Shown piece after piece: positions 50,620 to 58,720 of a stretch of DNA of 64,000 nt. Within the stretch, counting starts at the first letter, position 1. Each line of letters begins with the position of its first letter. The notes under the pieces are model-generated. The model searched no databases and was not told the DNA's origin. It saw only the letters and a program-made list of their open reading frames with translations. This DNA comes from Arthrobacter sp. Edens01. Its GTDB lineage: Bacteria > Actinomycetota > Actinomycetes > Actinomycetales > Micrococcaceae. Location of the stretch: assembly GCF_001307035.1 (NCBI RefSeq), contig NZ_LKIU01000002.1:789088-853087 (forward strand). The letters are read 5' to 3'. Made by a program: the position numbers and the translations under genes.

Positions 50620-51620
50620 TGCACCCTCACCCTCGGGTCGATGAAGCCGTAGGACACGTCAACCAGCAGGTTGATCAGTGAATACGCTACGGCGATGAAA
50701 ATGATGAAGCCCTGCAGCACGGGGTAGTCGAGGTTGAAGATGGCATCCCGCAGGAATCTGCCAACCCCGCTGAATGCGAAGACTGTTTCCGTCAGCACCG
50801 CTCCGGAGATGAGCAGCCCGGTCTGCAGGCCGATCGTCGTCGTAACGGGAAGCATGGCGTTGCGCAGCACGAACCGGTTGCGGATGGTCCGTTCCATCAG
50901 GCCTTTGGCCCGGGCAGTGCGGACGTAGTCTGCACCCTGGACTTCAAGGACCGAGGCACGCGTAATGCGCACGATAATCGCCAGCGGAATGGTGCCCAGC
51001 GCGATGCCGGGCAGTATCAGGTGCATCAGGGCGTCCCAGGACGCGTCCCATTCCCGGGTTAACAACCCGTCCAGGACGTAGAAGTCCGTCACGTGCGTGG
51101 CGTTGATCCTCGGATCCTGCCGGCCGTCCGTGGGGAAGAGGGGAATCTGGATGGCCAGGAGCCATTTGAGGATGAAGGCCAGGAAGAAGACCGGCACGGT
51201 GATGCCAATCAGCGAGAGCACCACGGAAGAGTGGTCCCAGAAACGGCCGTAGTGCCTGGCTGCCAGGTAGCCCAGGGGGATGCCGATGCCGATCGCGAAG
51301 ATGAGCGCGACGGCGGCGAGTTCCAGGGTGGCCGGGAAACGGGTGGCGAACTCTTCGAGGACGGGCCGGCCGGTCACTGTGGACGTACCGAAGTCGCCCT
51401 GGAGGAGCTTGCCGACGTAGGTGAAGTACTGCTCGATGAGCGGCCGGTCGAAGCCGTAGGCCTCATTGATCCGGGCGATGGCCTCAGGTGTGGCCTTGTC
51501 TCCCAGGAGGGCGGTTGCTGGGCCGCCGGGAAGGCTGCGGACCCAAATGAAAAGAAGGATGGACAAGCCGATCAGGGTCGGGATCAGCATTAACAGGCGC
51601 TTGCCTATAACTCGCAGCAC
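50616..51620 (-). CDS. Oligopeptide ABC transporter permease, DppB type (334 aa)
   Basis: First membrane subunit. The N-terminus MLRVIGKRLLMLIPTLIGLSILLFIWVRSLPGGPA is the usual DppB signal-like first helix with the PGGPA loop. GDFGTSTVTGRPVLEEFATRFPATLELA and the EAA loop YVRTARAKGLMERTIRNRFVLRNAMLP (about 229-255) are present. The gene starts 95 bases after the binding-protein gene, with a hairpin terminator in between, so permeases are probably made at a lower level than the binding protein. Confidence 0.93.
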   Translation of the reverse strand: MLRVIGKRLLMLIPTLIGLSILLFIWVRSLPGGPATALLGDKATPEAIARINEAYGFDRPLIEQYFTYVGKLLQGDFGTSTVTGRPVLEEFATRFPATLELAAVALIFAIGIGIPLGYLAARHYGRFWDHSSVVLSLIGITVPVFFLAFILKWLLAIQIPLFPTDGRQDPRINATHVTDFYVLDGLLTREWDASWDALMHLILPGIALGTIPLAIIVRITRASVLEVQGADYVRTARAKGLMERTIRNRFVLRNAMLPVTTTIGLQTGLLISGAVLTETVFAFSGVGRFLRDAIFNLDYPVLQGFIIFIAVAYSLINLLVDVSYGFIDPRVRVQ

Positions 51621-51669
51621 GAGTGTCCTTTCTCAGCCGGTTGTGCGGCTGCTGAAAAGGTAAGGACAG

Positions 51670-51710
51670 AACGGACCGGGACCCAGCGCAAGCTGGATCC
51701 CGGTCCGTTT
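51670..51710 (-). terminator. Intra-operon hairpin between binding-protein and permease genes
   Basis: AACGGACCGGGACCCAGC (51670-51687) and GCTGGATCCCGGTCCGTT (51692-51709) pair over 18 bases with one mismatch, loop GCAA. On the minus strand it follows the binding-protein stop by 6 bases and precedes dppB. It may partly terminate transcription or protect the upstream mRNA 3' end. Confidence 0.75.
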
Positions 51711-51715
51711 CGCCG

Positions 51716-53410
51716 CTACTTGTTGAGCTTGATCTGGTTGAACACTTCGTCGTTCACGGGGGAGGCCGGGTATGAATCCACCCGCTCCGAGAATGCGAGC
51801 GACGGCGCCGGGTGCGCCAGCGGGACGGCCGGGACGAACTTGGCGATGTCGTCGTTGATCTTCTCGTACATCGGAGTCTGCTCCTCCAGGCTGCTCACCT
51901 GGCGGGCTGCCTCGAGCTGGTCGAAGATCTCCGCGTTGGTGAAGCCGAACTCGGGCTTCTCCTGGCCGAAGAACACGCCTACGAAGTTATCCGTGTCGTT
52001 GTAGTCACCGGTCCAGCCCAGCAGGTGGATGCCGTGGTCTTCGGTGGCCTGCACGCGGTCAAGGTAGTCCGGGGACCACTTGCTCGGCTGCGGGTTGACC
52101 TTGATGCCGACTTCCTCCAGCTGTGCGGAGATGTTGGAGAAGACCTGCTCAGGAGTCGGCATGTACGGGCGGGAAACACCCGTCGGGTAGTTGAAGTCCA
52201 CGGTAAAGCCGTCCGGGTAGCCGGCCTCGGCCAGCATTTCCTTTGCCTTCTCCGGGTCGTACTCGTACGTGGTGACGTCTTCGTTGTAGCCGTTGACGAC
52301 GTCGGGAATGAACTGCGTTGCAACCTTGGTGCCTTCGGGAAGGGTCTGGTTGACCAGTGCTTCCTTGTCGATCGCGTGTGCGATTGCCTGGCGGACCAGC
52401 GGATCGGCGAGCTGCTCGACCTTCTGGTTCATGCCCAGGTAAAGGATGGTGAAGGGGTCACGCGGAATGACCTTGAATCCGGCGTCTGCCAGCGCCTGGG
52501 TATCGGCCGGAGCCACCAGGTCGTAACCGTCAATGTCACCGGACTGCAGGGACTGGCGGCGGGAGTTGGGGTCGTCGATCACGCGGAAGATGATGTCCGT
52601 GACCTGTCCCTGGTCGCCCCAGTAATCCTCGTAGGCGGACAGGGTGATCTGGTTGCCGACTTCCCAGCCTTCGAACTTGAAGGGACCGGTGCCGGTGGGG
52701 TGTTCCTTGGCGTAGGTCGTCAGCGTGGGGGCTTCCGCAGTGCCGGAGGCTTCATCGGCTGCGTACTCTTCCATCGCCGTCGGGCTCTGCATGGAGAAGG
52801 CGGGGAGCGAGAGAGCTGCAATGAACCCTGCGAAAGGCTTGGCCAGGGTGATGACGGCCTGGTTCTCGGCCGGCGCCTCACACGACTCGTAGGTGGCGGT
52901 CTCGGGGCTGTCAGCGAAGCCCTTGAACAGCTTGCTGTAGTAGTAGGCCAGGCTTTCGGCCTGCTGGATGCCGGTGAAGTTGTACCACCGGTCGAAGTTC
53001 GCGCAGACCGCTTCGGCGTTGAACGGGGTCCCGTCGTGGAAGGTAACCCCTTCTTCGAGATCGAAGGTGTAGGTCAGGGCGTCCTCGGACGTTTCCCAGG
53101 ACTTGGCCAGAAGAGGGGCAGGATCGGCGGTGCCCGGTTCCACGCCCACAAGGCCTTCGAAGATCTGTCGGCTGACGCGGAAGGATTCGCCGTCGGAGGC
53201 GAATGCCGGGTCCAGGGTCTTGGGATCCGAGGAGGCTGCAAAGACGAACGTGCCGTCAACCTCGGAGGCGGTGGCGCCGTCGTCTGCGGCATCCCGGTTG
53301 CTTTCGGCGCAGCCGGAGAGCACCAGGGCGCTCATGGCCAGCCCGGCGGTTAGGGCGGCAGCCCGTCGCCGGGTCTGCCGGCTGAGAGTGAATCTGCCAG
53401 CAAGGGTCAT
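51716..53410 (-). CDS. Oligopeptide/dipeptide-binding lipoprotein, DppA type (564 aa)
   Basis: Solute-binding protein family 5, second copy. Signal peptide with LVLSGC, lipidated C34. GVTFHDGTPFNAEAVCANFDRWYN (about 129-152) and LVRQAIAHAIDKEALV are the family signatures, nearly the same as in the copy at 45370-47040. ATG at 53410 has AGAGGAGAT 6 nt upstream; an earlier in-frame start would add 24 residues before the signal peptide. It is the first gene of the operon binding protein - dppB - dppC. Confidence 0.92.
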   Translation of the reverse strand: MTLAGRFTLSRQTRRRAAALTAGLAMSALVLSGCAESNRDAADDGATASEVDGTFVFAASSDPKTLDPAFASDGESFRVSRQIFEGLVGVEPGTADPAPLLAKSWETSEDALTYTFDLEEGVTFHDGTPFNAEAVCANFDRWYNFTGIQQAESLAYYYSKLFKGFADSPETATYESCEAPAENQAVITLAKPFAGFIAALSLPAFSMQSPTAMEEYAADEASGTAEAPTLTTYAKEHPTGTGPFKFEGWEVGNQITLSAYEDYWGDQGQVTDIIFRVIDDPNSRRQSLQSGDIDGYDLVAPADTQALADAGFKVIPRDPFTILYLGMNQKVEQLADPLVRQAIAHAIDKEALVNQTLPEGTKVATQFIPDVVNGYNEDVTTYEYDPEKAKEMLAEAGYPDGFTVDFNYPTGVSRPYMPTPEQVFSNISAQLEEVGIKVNPQPSKWSPDYLDRVQATEDHGIHLLGWTGDYNDTDNFVGVFFGQEKPEFGFTNAEIFDQLEAARQVSSLEEQTPMYEKINDDIAKFVPAVPLAHPAPSLAFSERVDSYPASPVNDEVFNQIKLNK

Positions 53411-53615
53411 TGTTCTATCTCCTCTGGGCGGTGAGGTCCGCTCCTGCCGGTCGGCCAGAGCGGGATGTGCTGTGGAACACACATATGTAATCCCAGAGCC
53501 TAACCGCAGAGACGGAGTGCTTTGGGACGCTAAGCATGTGCGGCGCGGTCACAATTCGGTTACACACCGGCGCAGTCTTTTGCCGCATCCCGTGGACAGG
53601 GCCCGGGGCCGGCCT

Positions 53616-53621
53616 TAGCGT
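53616..53621 (+). promoter_or_regulatory. -10 box TAGCGT before the 133-aa protein gene
   Basis: TAGCGT ends 3 nt before ATG 53625 and 6 nt before GTG 53628. The 6-nt spacing seen at other leaderless genes here favours GTG 53628 as the true start. Confidence 0.4.
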
Positions 53622-53624
53622 CGA

Positions 53625-54026
53625 ATGGTGGGTACTTCTTCGGCAGATAACGGACGCCCGGCGCTTACTGCACTGGCAGCGGGGGCCGCCCTTGGGCTCA
53701 CCGCAGCGGCAGCCGGTGCGGTGGTGCAAAGACTGCGCAGGAACCCCGTGCTGGTCCGCGCCGGCCGCTTTCGCCCAGATCACGGGTCCGGGCCGGACCC
53801 TGAGGCCGTGACCGCACGCAAGGAAGCGGACATGCCCGGCTGGAAGCAGGGAATGCCGGGGAGTTTTGATGCGGGAACCCTGGAAATCAGCTCCCTGGAC
53901 GCCGCGACAGGTACTCCGGGCCGCACCTGGATTGTCCATAACGGACCCGAATGGCAGGGACTTCCCGGTGAGCGGGTAGTGCTGCCATGGGAGAGAGGAC
54001 GCGGGCCCGGACGTCCTGCGATGTGA
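53625..54026 (+). CDS. Hypothetical protein with one N-terminal membrane segment (133 aa)
   Basis: Residues 12-33 (ALTALAAGAALGLTAAAAGAVV) form a single hydrophobic helix followed by QRLRR, suggesting an anchor with the rest in the cytoplasm. The C-terminal part has RTWIVHNGPEWQGLPGERVVLPWERG, with no family I recognise. G/C at third positions supports coding. Start is either ATG 53625 or GTG 53628. Upstream lies the divergent promoter region of the binding-protein operon. Confidence 0.6.
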   Translation: MVGTSSADNGRPALTALAAGAALGLTAAAAGAVVQRLRRNPVLVRAGRFRPDHGSGPDPEAVTARKEADMPGWKQGMPGSFDAGTLEISSLDAATGTPGRTWIVHNGPEWQGLPGERVVLPWERGRGPGRPAM

Positions 54027-54075
54027 ATCAGCTCTCAAAATGCCGGTTCGATTTCTCCCCGCGGAAAAGTGCTGG

Positions 54076-54081
54076 TAGAGT
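54076..54081 (+). promoter_or_regulatory. -10 box TAGAGT of the first tRNA-Lys gene
   Basis: GCTGGTAGAGT precedes the tRNA by 61 nt. The identical GCTGGTAGAGT stands at the same distance before the second copy (54306-54316). A GTGCTGG/CCAGCAC hairpin (54105-54122) lies in the 5' leader. Confidence 0.6.
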
Positions 54082-54142
54082 TTCATGTCGTTGCCGAGCG
54101 CAAAGTGCTGGTTTTCCAGCACGGTGAGCACAGCAGCTGCCA

Positions 54143-54215
54143 GCACCTCTAGCTCAATTGGCAGAGCAATTGACTCTTAATCAATGGGTTCCGGGTTCAA
54201 GTCCCGGGGGGTGCA
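54143..54215 (+). tRNA. tRNA-Lys (anticodon CUU), copy 1
   Basis: 73 nt. Acceptor GCACCTC pairs with GGGGTGC (one G-U), D-arm TAGCTCAATTGGCAGAGC, anticodon stem ATTGA/TCAAT with loop CTCTTAA giving anticodon CTT, T-arm CCGGGTTCAAGTCCCGG, discriminator A. The CCA end is not encoded. It decodes AAG, the main Lys codon at this GC content. Confidence 0.95.
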
Positions 54216-54220
54216 CAGTC

Positions 54221-54260
54221 AAAGCCCGCTGTACCAGGATTCTGGTGCAGCGGGCTTTTT
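54221..54260 (+). terminator. Terminator after tRNA-Lys copy 1
   Basis: AAAGCCCGCTG (54221-54231) pairs with CAGCGGGCTTT (54248-54258), with ACCAG/CTGGT inside around GATT, then TT. Starts 5 bases after the tRNA. Confidence 0.9.
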
Positions 54261-54310
54261 GCTGCGCACCGGGGCAGTGCGAGCGGTTCGTGTGCACGCG
54301 AAAAAGCTGG

Positions 54311-54316
54311 TAGAGT
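54311..54316 (+). promoter_or_regulatory. -10 box TAGAGT of the second tRNA-Lys gene
   Basis: Same GCTGGTAGAGT element and same 61-nt distance as copy 1. A CGCCG/CGGCG hairpin (about 54340-54357) replaces the copy-1 leader hairpin. Confidence 0.6.
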
Positions 54317-54377
54317 AACTTGTCGTTGCAGATCGAAACGCCGGAGAAAAACGGCGGGAAAACTGCACAGACTGCCA

Positions 54378-54450
54378 GCACCTCTAGCTCAATTGGCAGA
54401 GCAATTGACTCTTAATCAATGGGTTCCGGGTTCAAGTCCCGGGGGGTGCA
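54378..54450 (+). tRNA. tRNA-Lys (anticodon CUU), copy 2
   Basis: 73 nt, identical in sequence to copy 1, 235 bases downstream, with the same -10 element. The flanks have diverged apart from the promoter core and TGTCGTTGC. Confidence 0.95.
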
Positions 54451-54462
54451 CAGATACGAGGG

Positions 54463-54508
54463 AGCCCCGTTCCGGGGAGGCTGCGGCCAGACCGGGACGG
54501 GGCTTTTT
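54463..54508 (+). terminator. Terminator after tRNA-Lys copy 2
   Basis: AGCCCCGT (54463-54470) pairs with ACGGGGCT (54497-54504); CCGG/CCGG extends the stem inward; TTTTT runs 54504-54508. Confidence 0.85.
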
Positions 54509-54690
54509 CATTGCCTCTGCACGGCCTGCACAGTCCCGCCGCTGCCGCATGCAGCCCGAAGCGGTCTATCGCCGCCCCGGAGACCCCGCGTAGACTTCCG
54601 CGGTAAGCCTTCCAGTGCCGGCATACCCGGGTTTGAACAGCACATCCACGGTGCGGCGCTGAGGGTTCCGGCGACTATGGGAGCGCACTC

Positions 54691-54951
54691 ATGAGCAGTG
54701 AAGTCCGCATTGAAAGCCCGGCCAAAGACACCTACGTACTCCGCAACACCAGCGGCAGGGAACTTCAGCACGTCATGGTGGACCTGGCCCGGACCGGCGC
54801 TACTTCCCAGGATCTTCCGGCGGGTATGACCCTGGTTCCGGAGGAAGGCGTCGAGTTCCACCTGCACCACCACGGCGGTTACTCCCCGCCGGCCAGCATG
54901 CACGTCCGGTGGGACGGCGGCCCGGAGTGGGTGGAAGTGCCGGTCGCCTAG
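54691..54951 (+). CDS. Small hypothetical soluble protein (86 aa)
   Basis: ATG at 54691 is 7 nt after GGGAG. The sequence alternates charged and hydrophobic residues (SEVRIESPAKDTYVLRNTSG, HVMVDLARTGA) and ends HVRWDGGPEWVEVPVA, with HLHHH at 56-60. It looks like a compact beta-rich domain. Family not recognised. The codon bias fits a real gene. It is convergent with the DUF1206 gene, 24 bases apart. Confidence 0.6.
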   Translation: MSSEVRIESPAKDTYVLRNTSGRELQHVMVDLARTGATSQDLPAGMTLVPEEGVEFHLHHHGGYSPPASMHVRWDGGPEWVEVPVA

Positions 54952-54975
54952 TGTGGGCATCCGGCTTTCCCTGCG

Positions 54976-55815
54976 CTACATCCTGCCCCAGCGGGCCCGT
55001 GCCAGGGCGAAAATGCCGTAGCAGATAAGCCCGACGGCGATCGCCAGGATCAGCGGTGCCCCCAGCGGGTACTGGAGCAGGGACTGCAGGCTGCCGTCCA
55101 GTCCCGTCGACTCGTCCGCCCGGTGGTTGACGGCTGCGGTGATGAACAGCGATCCAACCAGTACCAGTGCGATTCCCTTGGCAACATGGCCTGCTACCCC
55201 CAGTGCATTGAGCAAATGGCCTCGGCGGGTGTCCTCGAAGTACCTCAGTTCGGGACGGAAGCGCCGCGCTGAGCCTTTAAAAACGAAGTACGCTCCGATG
55301 CCCAGTACCAGTGCACCCACGCATCCAAGTGCCGGGGCGCCGGCGGGGGAGTCCAGTACGGCGGCACTGAAATCAGCAGTGCGGTCCCCGGAGTCCTTCC
55401 CGCGGCCGCTGGCGAAGGCAGCAAACGTGAGTGCCACGCTGCCGTAGATGAAGAAGAGCGAACCGGAAGAGATGCCCTTGGACACGCGCTCCTTTCCAGG
55501 TTTGTGCCGGGCACGGACAGTCGCCTCAGCCAGCTGCCACAGTGCCAGCGAGGAGCAGAAGGCACATCCAGCCCACATCAGTGCCGGACCAAACGGTTCC
55601 GACCGTGCCAGTGGCCCGATCGCGCCGCTGGTTTCGGCTTCGCCGTATCCGCCGAAGGCCACGCTGACTGCGATGGCGCCGATGAGAATGTGCAGCAGTG
55701 CCATGACCGCGAAACCGGTGCGGGCCATAACATCCAGCCCGGTATTGTCCGCCGCCTCTTCCAGGGACTCCGCGGCCTCGCTGCCGGAGGTGTCCCGGCC
55801 GGGTTGCGCAGTCAT
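54976..55815 (-). CDS. DUF1206 membrane protein (279 aa)
   Basis: Integral membrane protein of an uncharacterized family made of three two-helix repeats. Hydrophobic segments: about 30-50, 72-92 (repeat 1), 112-130, 155-178 (repeat 2), 204-226, 250-270 (repeat 3). Each repeat opens with a GxxxxA(L)xxxx pattern (ARTGFAVMALLHILIG, GISSGSLFFIYGSVALTF, GVAGHVAKGIALVLVG). The N-terminus is hydrophilic. ATG at 55815 has GGGAGG upstream. Confidence 0.85.
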   Translation of the reverse strand: MTAQPGRDTSGSEAAESLEEAADNTGLDVMARTGFAVMALLHILIGAIAVSVAFGGYGEAETSGAIGPLARSEPFGPALMWAGCAFCSSLALWQLAEATVRARHKPGKERVSKGISSGSLFFIYGSVALTFAAFASGRGKDSGDRTADFSAAVLDSPAGAPALGCVGALVLGIGAYFVFKGSARRFRPELRYFEDTRRGHLLNALGVAGHVAKGIALVLVGSLFITAAVNHRADESTGLDGSLQSLLQYPLGAPLILAIAVGLICYGIFALARARWGRM

Positions 55816-55893
55816 TGTGGATCCTCCCGCAGCGTCGATCCGGTTCGTGGCTCAACCATAATGCCGGCAGGTGCTGCGGGGCAGTATTAAACA

Positions 55894-55927
55894 CTTGAAG
55901 GGCGCACCCGCAGGTACGCCCTTCAAG
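55894..55927 (-). terminator. Hairpin terminator after the second MarR gene
   Basis: CTTGAAGGGCG (55894-55904) pairs perfectly with CGCCCTTCAAG (55917-55927), 12-nt loop; on the minus strand it is followed by TGTTTAAT. Confidence 0.75.
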
Positions 55928-55952
55928 GGAAAACTAAACGTCCGCTTCGCTG

Positions 55953-56459
55953 CTAGGCAGTCTGGGAAGCGGTGTCAGCCGGTATGTCCAGAGGTGCATC
56001 CAGCGGGACCGGGAGACCCGGAACATCAACCGCCATGTGCCAGCGCGGATTGCCGAGTTCCCTGATGACGGTGCGCAGCTGGCTGCGCAGGTCTTCCGAA
56101 AGGAGCTCTCCGCCATCGAGCAGCGTTCGCTCAATATCCTGGGCCTCATGCAGGGCTTCAATGCCCGCCGGAGTAATGGACACCATGTGGCTGCGCTTAT
56201 CCAGGTCATTCCGTACACGGGTAACGTGCCCGTGTGCTTCCAGCCTGGCCAGGGTCTTACCCATGGTTTGTGCTTGAACGCGGACCAGCTGCGCGAGATG
56301 CGCCTGTGTCATGGGACCCTGGGAATCCAGGACTCCCAGGGCGATAACGCCCGCGTGGGTCACTCCTATACGGACAAGTCGCTCGTTCCAGGCATGCTCA
56401 ACCAGGCGGGCGGCTGTTGATAAGAGGCGACCGGTGGGCCAATGCTCCATATCCGGCAT
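55953..56459 (-). CDS. MarR-family transcriptional regulator (168 aa)
   Basis: Winged-helix regulator. THAGVIALGVLDSQGPMTQAHLAQLVRVQAQTMGKTLARLEAHGHVTRVRNDLDKRSHMVSITPAGIEAL (about 34-103) contains helix-turn-helix and wing; the wing has DLDKRS, so the usual DxR is slightly altered. The C-terminal tail (DVPGLPVPLDAPLDIPADTASQTA) is Pro/Asp-rich. Two possible starts, ATG 56459 and ATG 56450. It is divergent from bcp and could regulate it, e.g. in oxidative stress; that is a guess. Confidence 0.85.
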   Translation of the reverse strand: MPDMEHWPTGRLLSTAARLVEHAWNERLVRIGVTHAGVIALGVLDSQGPMTQAHLAQLVRVQAQTMGKTLARLEAHGHVTRVRNDLDKRSHMVSITPAGIEALHEAQDIERTLLDGGELLSEDLRSQLRTVIRELGNPRWHMAVDVPGLPVPLDAPLDIPADTASQTA

Positions 56460-56606
56460 AAAACTGAACTCTTCCTTTCGAGTGCGGATTCACGCGGCCT
56501 GATCGGATAGCCTACAAATCCAGTGTCTAGGATAACCAACCGCAAGCCTGCTGTCGTCCTGCGACACAGCCTTTGCTCAATCGATCCCTAAGGAGCCCCG
56601 TCTTTT

Positions 56607-57074
56607 ATGTCGAAACTCACCAGCGGTGACCCGGCGCCTGATTTCACCCTGACCGCCTCGGACTCCTCAGTTGTGTCTCTCGCAGACCTGCGCGGACGCA
56701 GCGTAATTGTTTACTTTTACCCGGCCGCAGCAACTCCGGGCTGCACTAAGGAAGCCTGCGACTTCCGTGACAACCTGAATTCGCTGGCCGCCTCCGGCTA
56801 CTCCGTGCTTGGCGTTTCGCCGGACAAGGTGGAGAAGCTCGCCAAGTTCGCTGCGGACGAGGCCCTGAACTTCCCGCTTCTCTCCGACCCGGACCACGCA
56901 GTCGCTGAGGCATACGGTGCCTGGGGAGAGAAAAAGAACTACGGCAAGGTCTACGAAGGCCTCATTCGCTCCACCATCGTCGTTGATCCCGAGGGCAAAG
57001 TTTCCCTCGCACAGTACAACGTCAAGGCGACCGGACATGTTGCCAAACTGCGGCGTGATCTCGGTCTCGACTAA
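56607..57074 (+). CDS. bcp: Thioredoxin-dependent thiol peroxidase, Bcp/PrxQ type (155 aa)
   Basis: Reduces hydrogen peroxide and organic hydroperoxides. The peroxidatic cysteine is C46 in ATPGCTKEAC and the resolving cysteine C51, five residues on, as in PrxQ enzymes. GDPAPDFTL and LSDPDHAVAEAYGAWGEKKNYGK are family segments. ATG at 56607 has AAGGAG about 11 nt upstream. It lies 53 bases before the tRNA-Leu gene, without a clear terminator between them. Confidence 0.95.
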   Translation: MSKLTSGDPAPDFTLTASDSSVVSLADLRGRSVIVYFYPAAATPGCTKEACDFRDNLNSLAASGYSVLGVSPDKVEKLAKFAADEALNFPLLSDPDHAVAEAYGAWGEKKNYGKVYEGLIRSTIVVDPEGKVSLAQYNVKATGHVAKLRRDLGLD

Positions 57075-57127
57075 GTGTCAGGTACACTAAAGGCTGGCTT
57101 TGGCCGGGTAACCGGCCTGCCGGCCGC

Positions 57128-57209
<82 letters not shown>

Positions 57210-57216
57210 CATAAGT

Positions 57217-57249
57217 AAAACGCCCTGGTCTTCCGGACCGGGGCGTTTT
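57217..57249 (+). terminator. Terminator after tRNA-Leu
   Basis: AAAACGCCC (57217-57225) pairs with GGGCGTTTT (57241-57249), GGTC/GACC inside, loop TTCCG. Confidence 0.9.
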
Positions 57250-57277
57250 CGTTTGCCGGAGCCGCCGGCCGCACCGC

Positions 57278-57283
57278 TAGGCT
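57278..57283 (+). promoter_or_regulatory. -10 box TAGGCT, leaderless promoter of the 2-hydroxyacid dehydrogenase gene
   Basis: TAGGCT ends 6 nt before ATG 57290 and supports that start over TTG 57284, which would begin inside the expected promoter gap. Confidence 0.55.
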
Positions 57284-57289
57284 TTGGGC

Positions 57290-58264
57290 ATGTCACCAGA
57301 GCCGCAGAAAATCCGCACCATCACCGTGCCCACCGCCGAACTCTACGAGGCGCTCCAGCCGCTTCCCGCCGGAATCAGCGCCGCGGTCTGGGATTTCGAC
57401 GGCGATCCGGACGGGATCGAGTATGCGGACATCGATGCGGTGGTAGCTCCCTATACCGGAGGCAAGGTCTGGCAGGAGAGCCTTGTCCGCGTCCCGAACC
57501 TCAAGCTGCTCCAGGCCCAGACCACGGGATATGACGGCCTTCCCGAGCTGGCGGGGGAGTCCACCGCCGTCGCCAGTGCTGCCGGAGTCCACGCTGCCGC
57601 GACAGCGGAACTTGCACTCGGCCTGATCCTGGCATCGCTGCGCGGCATCGATGCCGCGGTGCGGGACCAGCTGCGGGCCAACTGGAATCCGCAGCGTTAT
57701 CCGGGCCTTGCTGACCGCAGGGTGCTGCTGGTTGGCGTGGGCGGGATCGGACAGGAAATAGCGGCCCGCCTTGAGCCGTTCGAGGTGGAGCTCACCAGGG
57801 TGGGAAGCACGGCACGTGACGACGACGCAGGCCATGTCCACGGCGTAGCCGAACTCCCGGTGCTTGCCGCGGAAGCTGAAGTGCTGGTGGTCATTACACC
57901 GCTGAACGAGAAGACCAGGCACCTCATTGATGCCAAGGTGCTGGCGGCACTGCCGGACGGGGCGCTGGTGGTCAATGTCGCCCGGGGACCTGTTGTGGAT
58001 ACCGCTGCGCTGACCAAAGAGGTCACATCCGGGCGGCTGCGGGCAGCCCTGGATGTGGTGGACCCCGAACCCCTTCCCGCGGATCATCCGCTCTGGAACT
58101 GCACGAACGCCATCATCACACCGCACAACGGCGGCAACTCAGGAGCCTTCACCCCACGGATCCAGGGTTTCCTGCGCCGGCAGGTGCAGCGGCTGGCGGA
58201 CGGCCGGGAACCGGTGAACCTGGTGCAGGCCGGTCCGTGGAAACAGTCCCGGGACGCGGACTAG
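57290..58264 (+). CDS. D-isomer-specific 2-hydroxyacid dehydrogenase (324 aa)
   Basis: NAD(P)-dependent 2-hydroxyacid dehydrogenase. The nucleotide motif is VLLVGVGGIGQEIAARL (about 142-158). Catalytic residues: Arg in VNVARGPVVD (about 226-235), Glu in DVVDPEPLPADHPL (about 250-263), His in IITPHNGGNS (about 271-280; TPHIAG is commoner). It is not SerA, which is longer with an ACT domain; phosphonate, glyoxylate or hydroxypyruvate are possible substrates. The stop overlaps the convergent gene end by 4 bases. Confidence 0.9.
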   Translation: MSPEPQKIRTITVPTAELYEALQPLPAGISAAVWDFDGDPDGIEYADIDAVVAPYTGGKVWQESLVRVPNLKLLQAQTTGYDGLPELAGESTAVASAAGVHAAATAELALGLILASLRGIDAAVRDQLRANWNPQRYPGLADRRVLLVGVGGIGQEIAARLEPFEVELTRVGSTARDDDAGHVHGVAELPVLAAEAEVLVVITPLNEKTRHLIDAKVLAALPDGALVVNVARGPVVDTAALTKEVTSGRLRAALDVVDPEPLPADHPLWNCTNAIITPHNGGNSGAFTPRIQGFLRRQVQRLADGREPVNLVQAGPWKQSRDAD

Positions 58265-58707
58265 GCCAGCTCCAGGAAAGTCTCCAGGAACAGCCGGAAG
58301 TCCTCCCGGTCTCCGTGCTGGACCAGCACACGGCGCTGGCCGCCGGAAACCGGGGGCAGTTCAGGTGAGGGCTCAACACCGAACCTGAAGATCCGGCCCG
58401 TGCTGGTACCGACCTCGTAGCTTCCGGGGGAGACCTCGTCAGTGTGGGACAAATTCGTGGTGTTGACCGCGGTGGGTGCCTCGAGGCTCACCATTGAGTC
58501 CGCGGCGAAGGGGGCGAATATGAGTTCCGGCGGACTCCAGCGGTAGCCCAGCACGTAGTACCCGGCCGAGTCGGCCAGCGGTGTGGCACAGACCAGGTTG
58601 TAGTCGCCGTAATTGGGGATCTGCGAATCGAAAACCCGGCGAAGCGAAGACTTGAGGGAGTCACTGGACGTGGACTGGCCGTCTGGCGGCCCGGTTTCCG
58701 TGCTCAT
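58261..58707 (-). CDS. Hypothetical protein (148 aa)
   Basis: Soluble protein. A Ser/Thr-rich N-terminus of 25 residues, then NYGDYNLVCATPLADSAGYYVLGYRWSPPELIFAPFA, EVGTSTGRIFRFGVEPSPEL and REDFRLFLETFLELA. I do not recognise a family. ATG at 58707 is supported by a TAGACT box ending 7 nt upstream. The same frame stays open far upstream across ilvD, but that part is antisense noise. Convergent with the dehydrogenase gene. Confidence 0.75.
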   Translation of the reverse strand: MSTETGPPDGQSTSSDSLKSSLRRVFDSQIPNYGDYNLVCATPLADSAGYYVLGYRWSPPELIFAPFAADSMVSLEAPTAVNTTNLSHTDEVSPGSYEVGTSTGRIFRFGVEPSPELPPVSGGQRRVLVQHGDREDFRLFLETFLELA

Positions 58708-58714
58708 GGTCCCC

Positions 58715-58720
58715 AGTCTA
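58715..58720 (-). promoter_or_regulatory. -10 box TAGACT, leaderless promoter of the 148-aa protein gene
   Basis: On the minus strand TAGACT ends 7 nt before the ATG (gap GGGGACC), the same arrangement as at rph. Confidence 0.55.
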
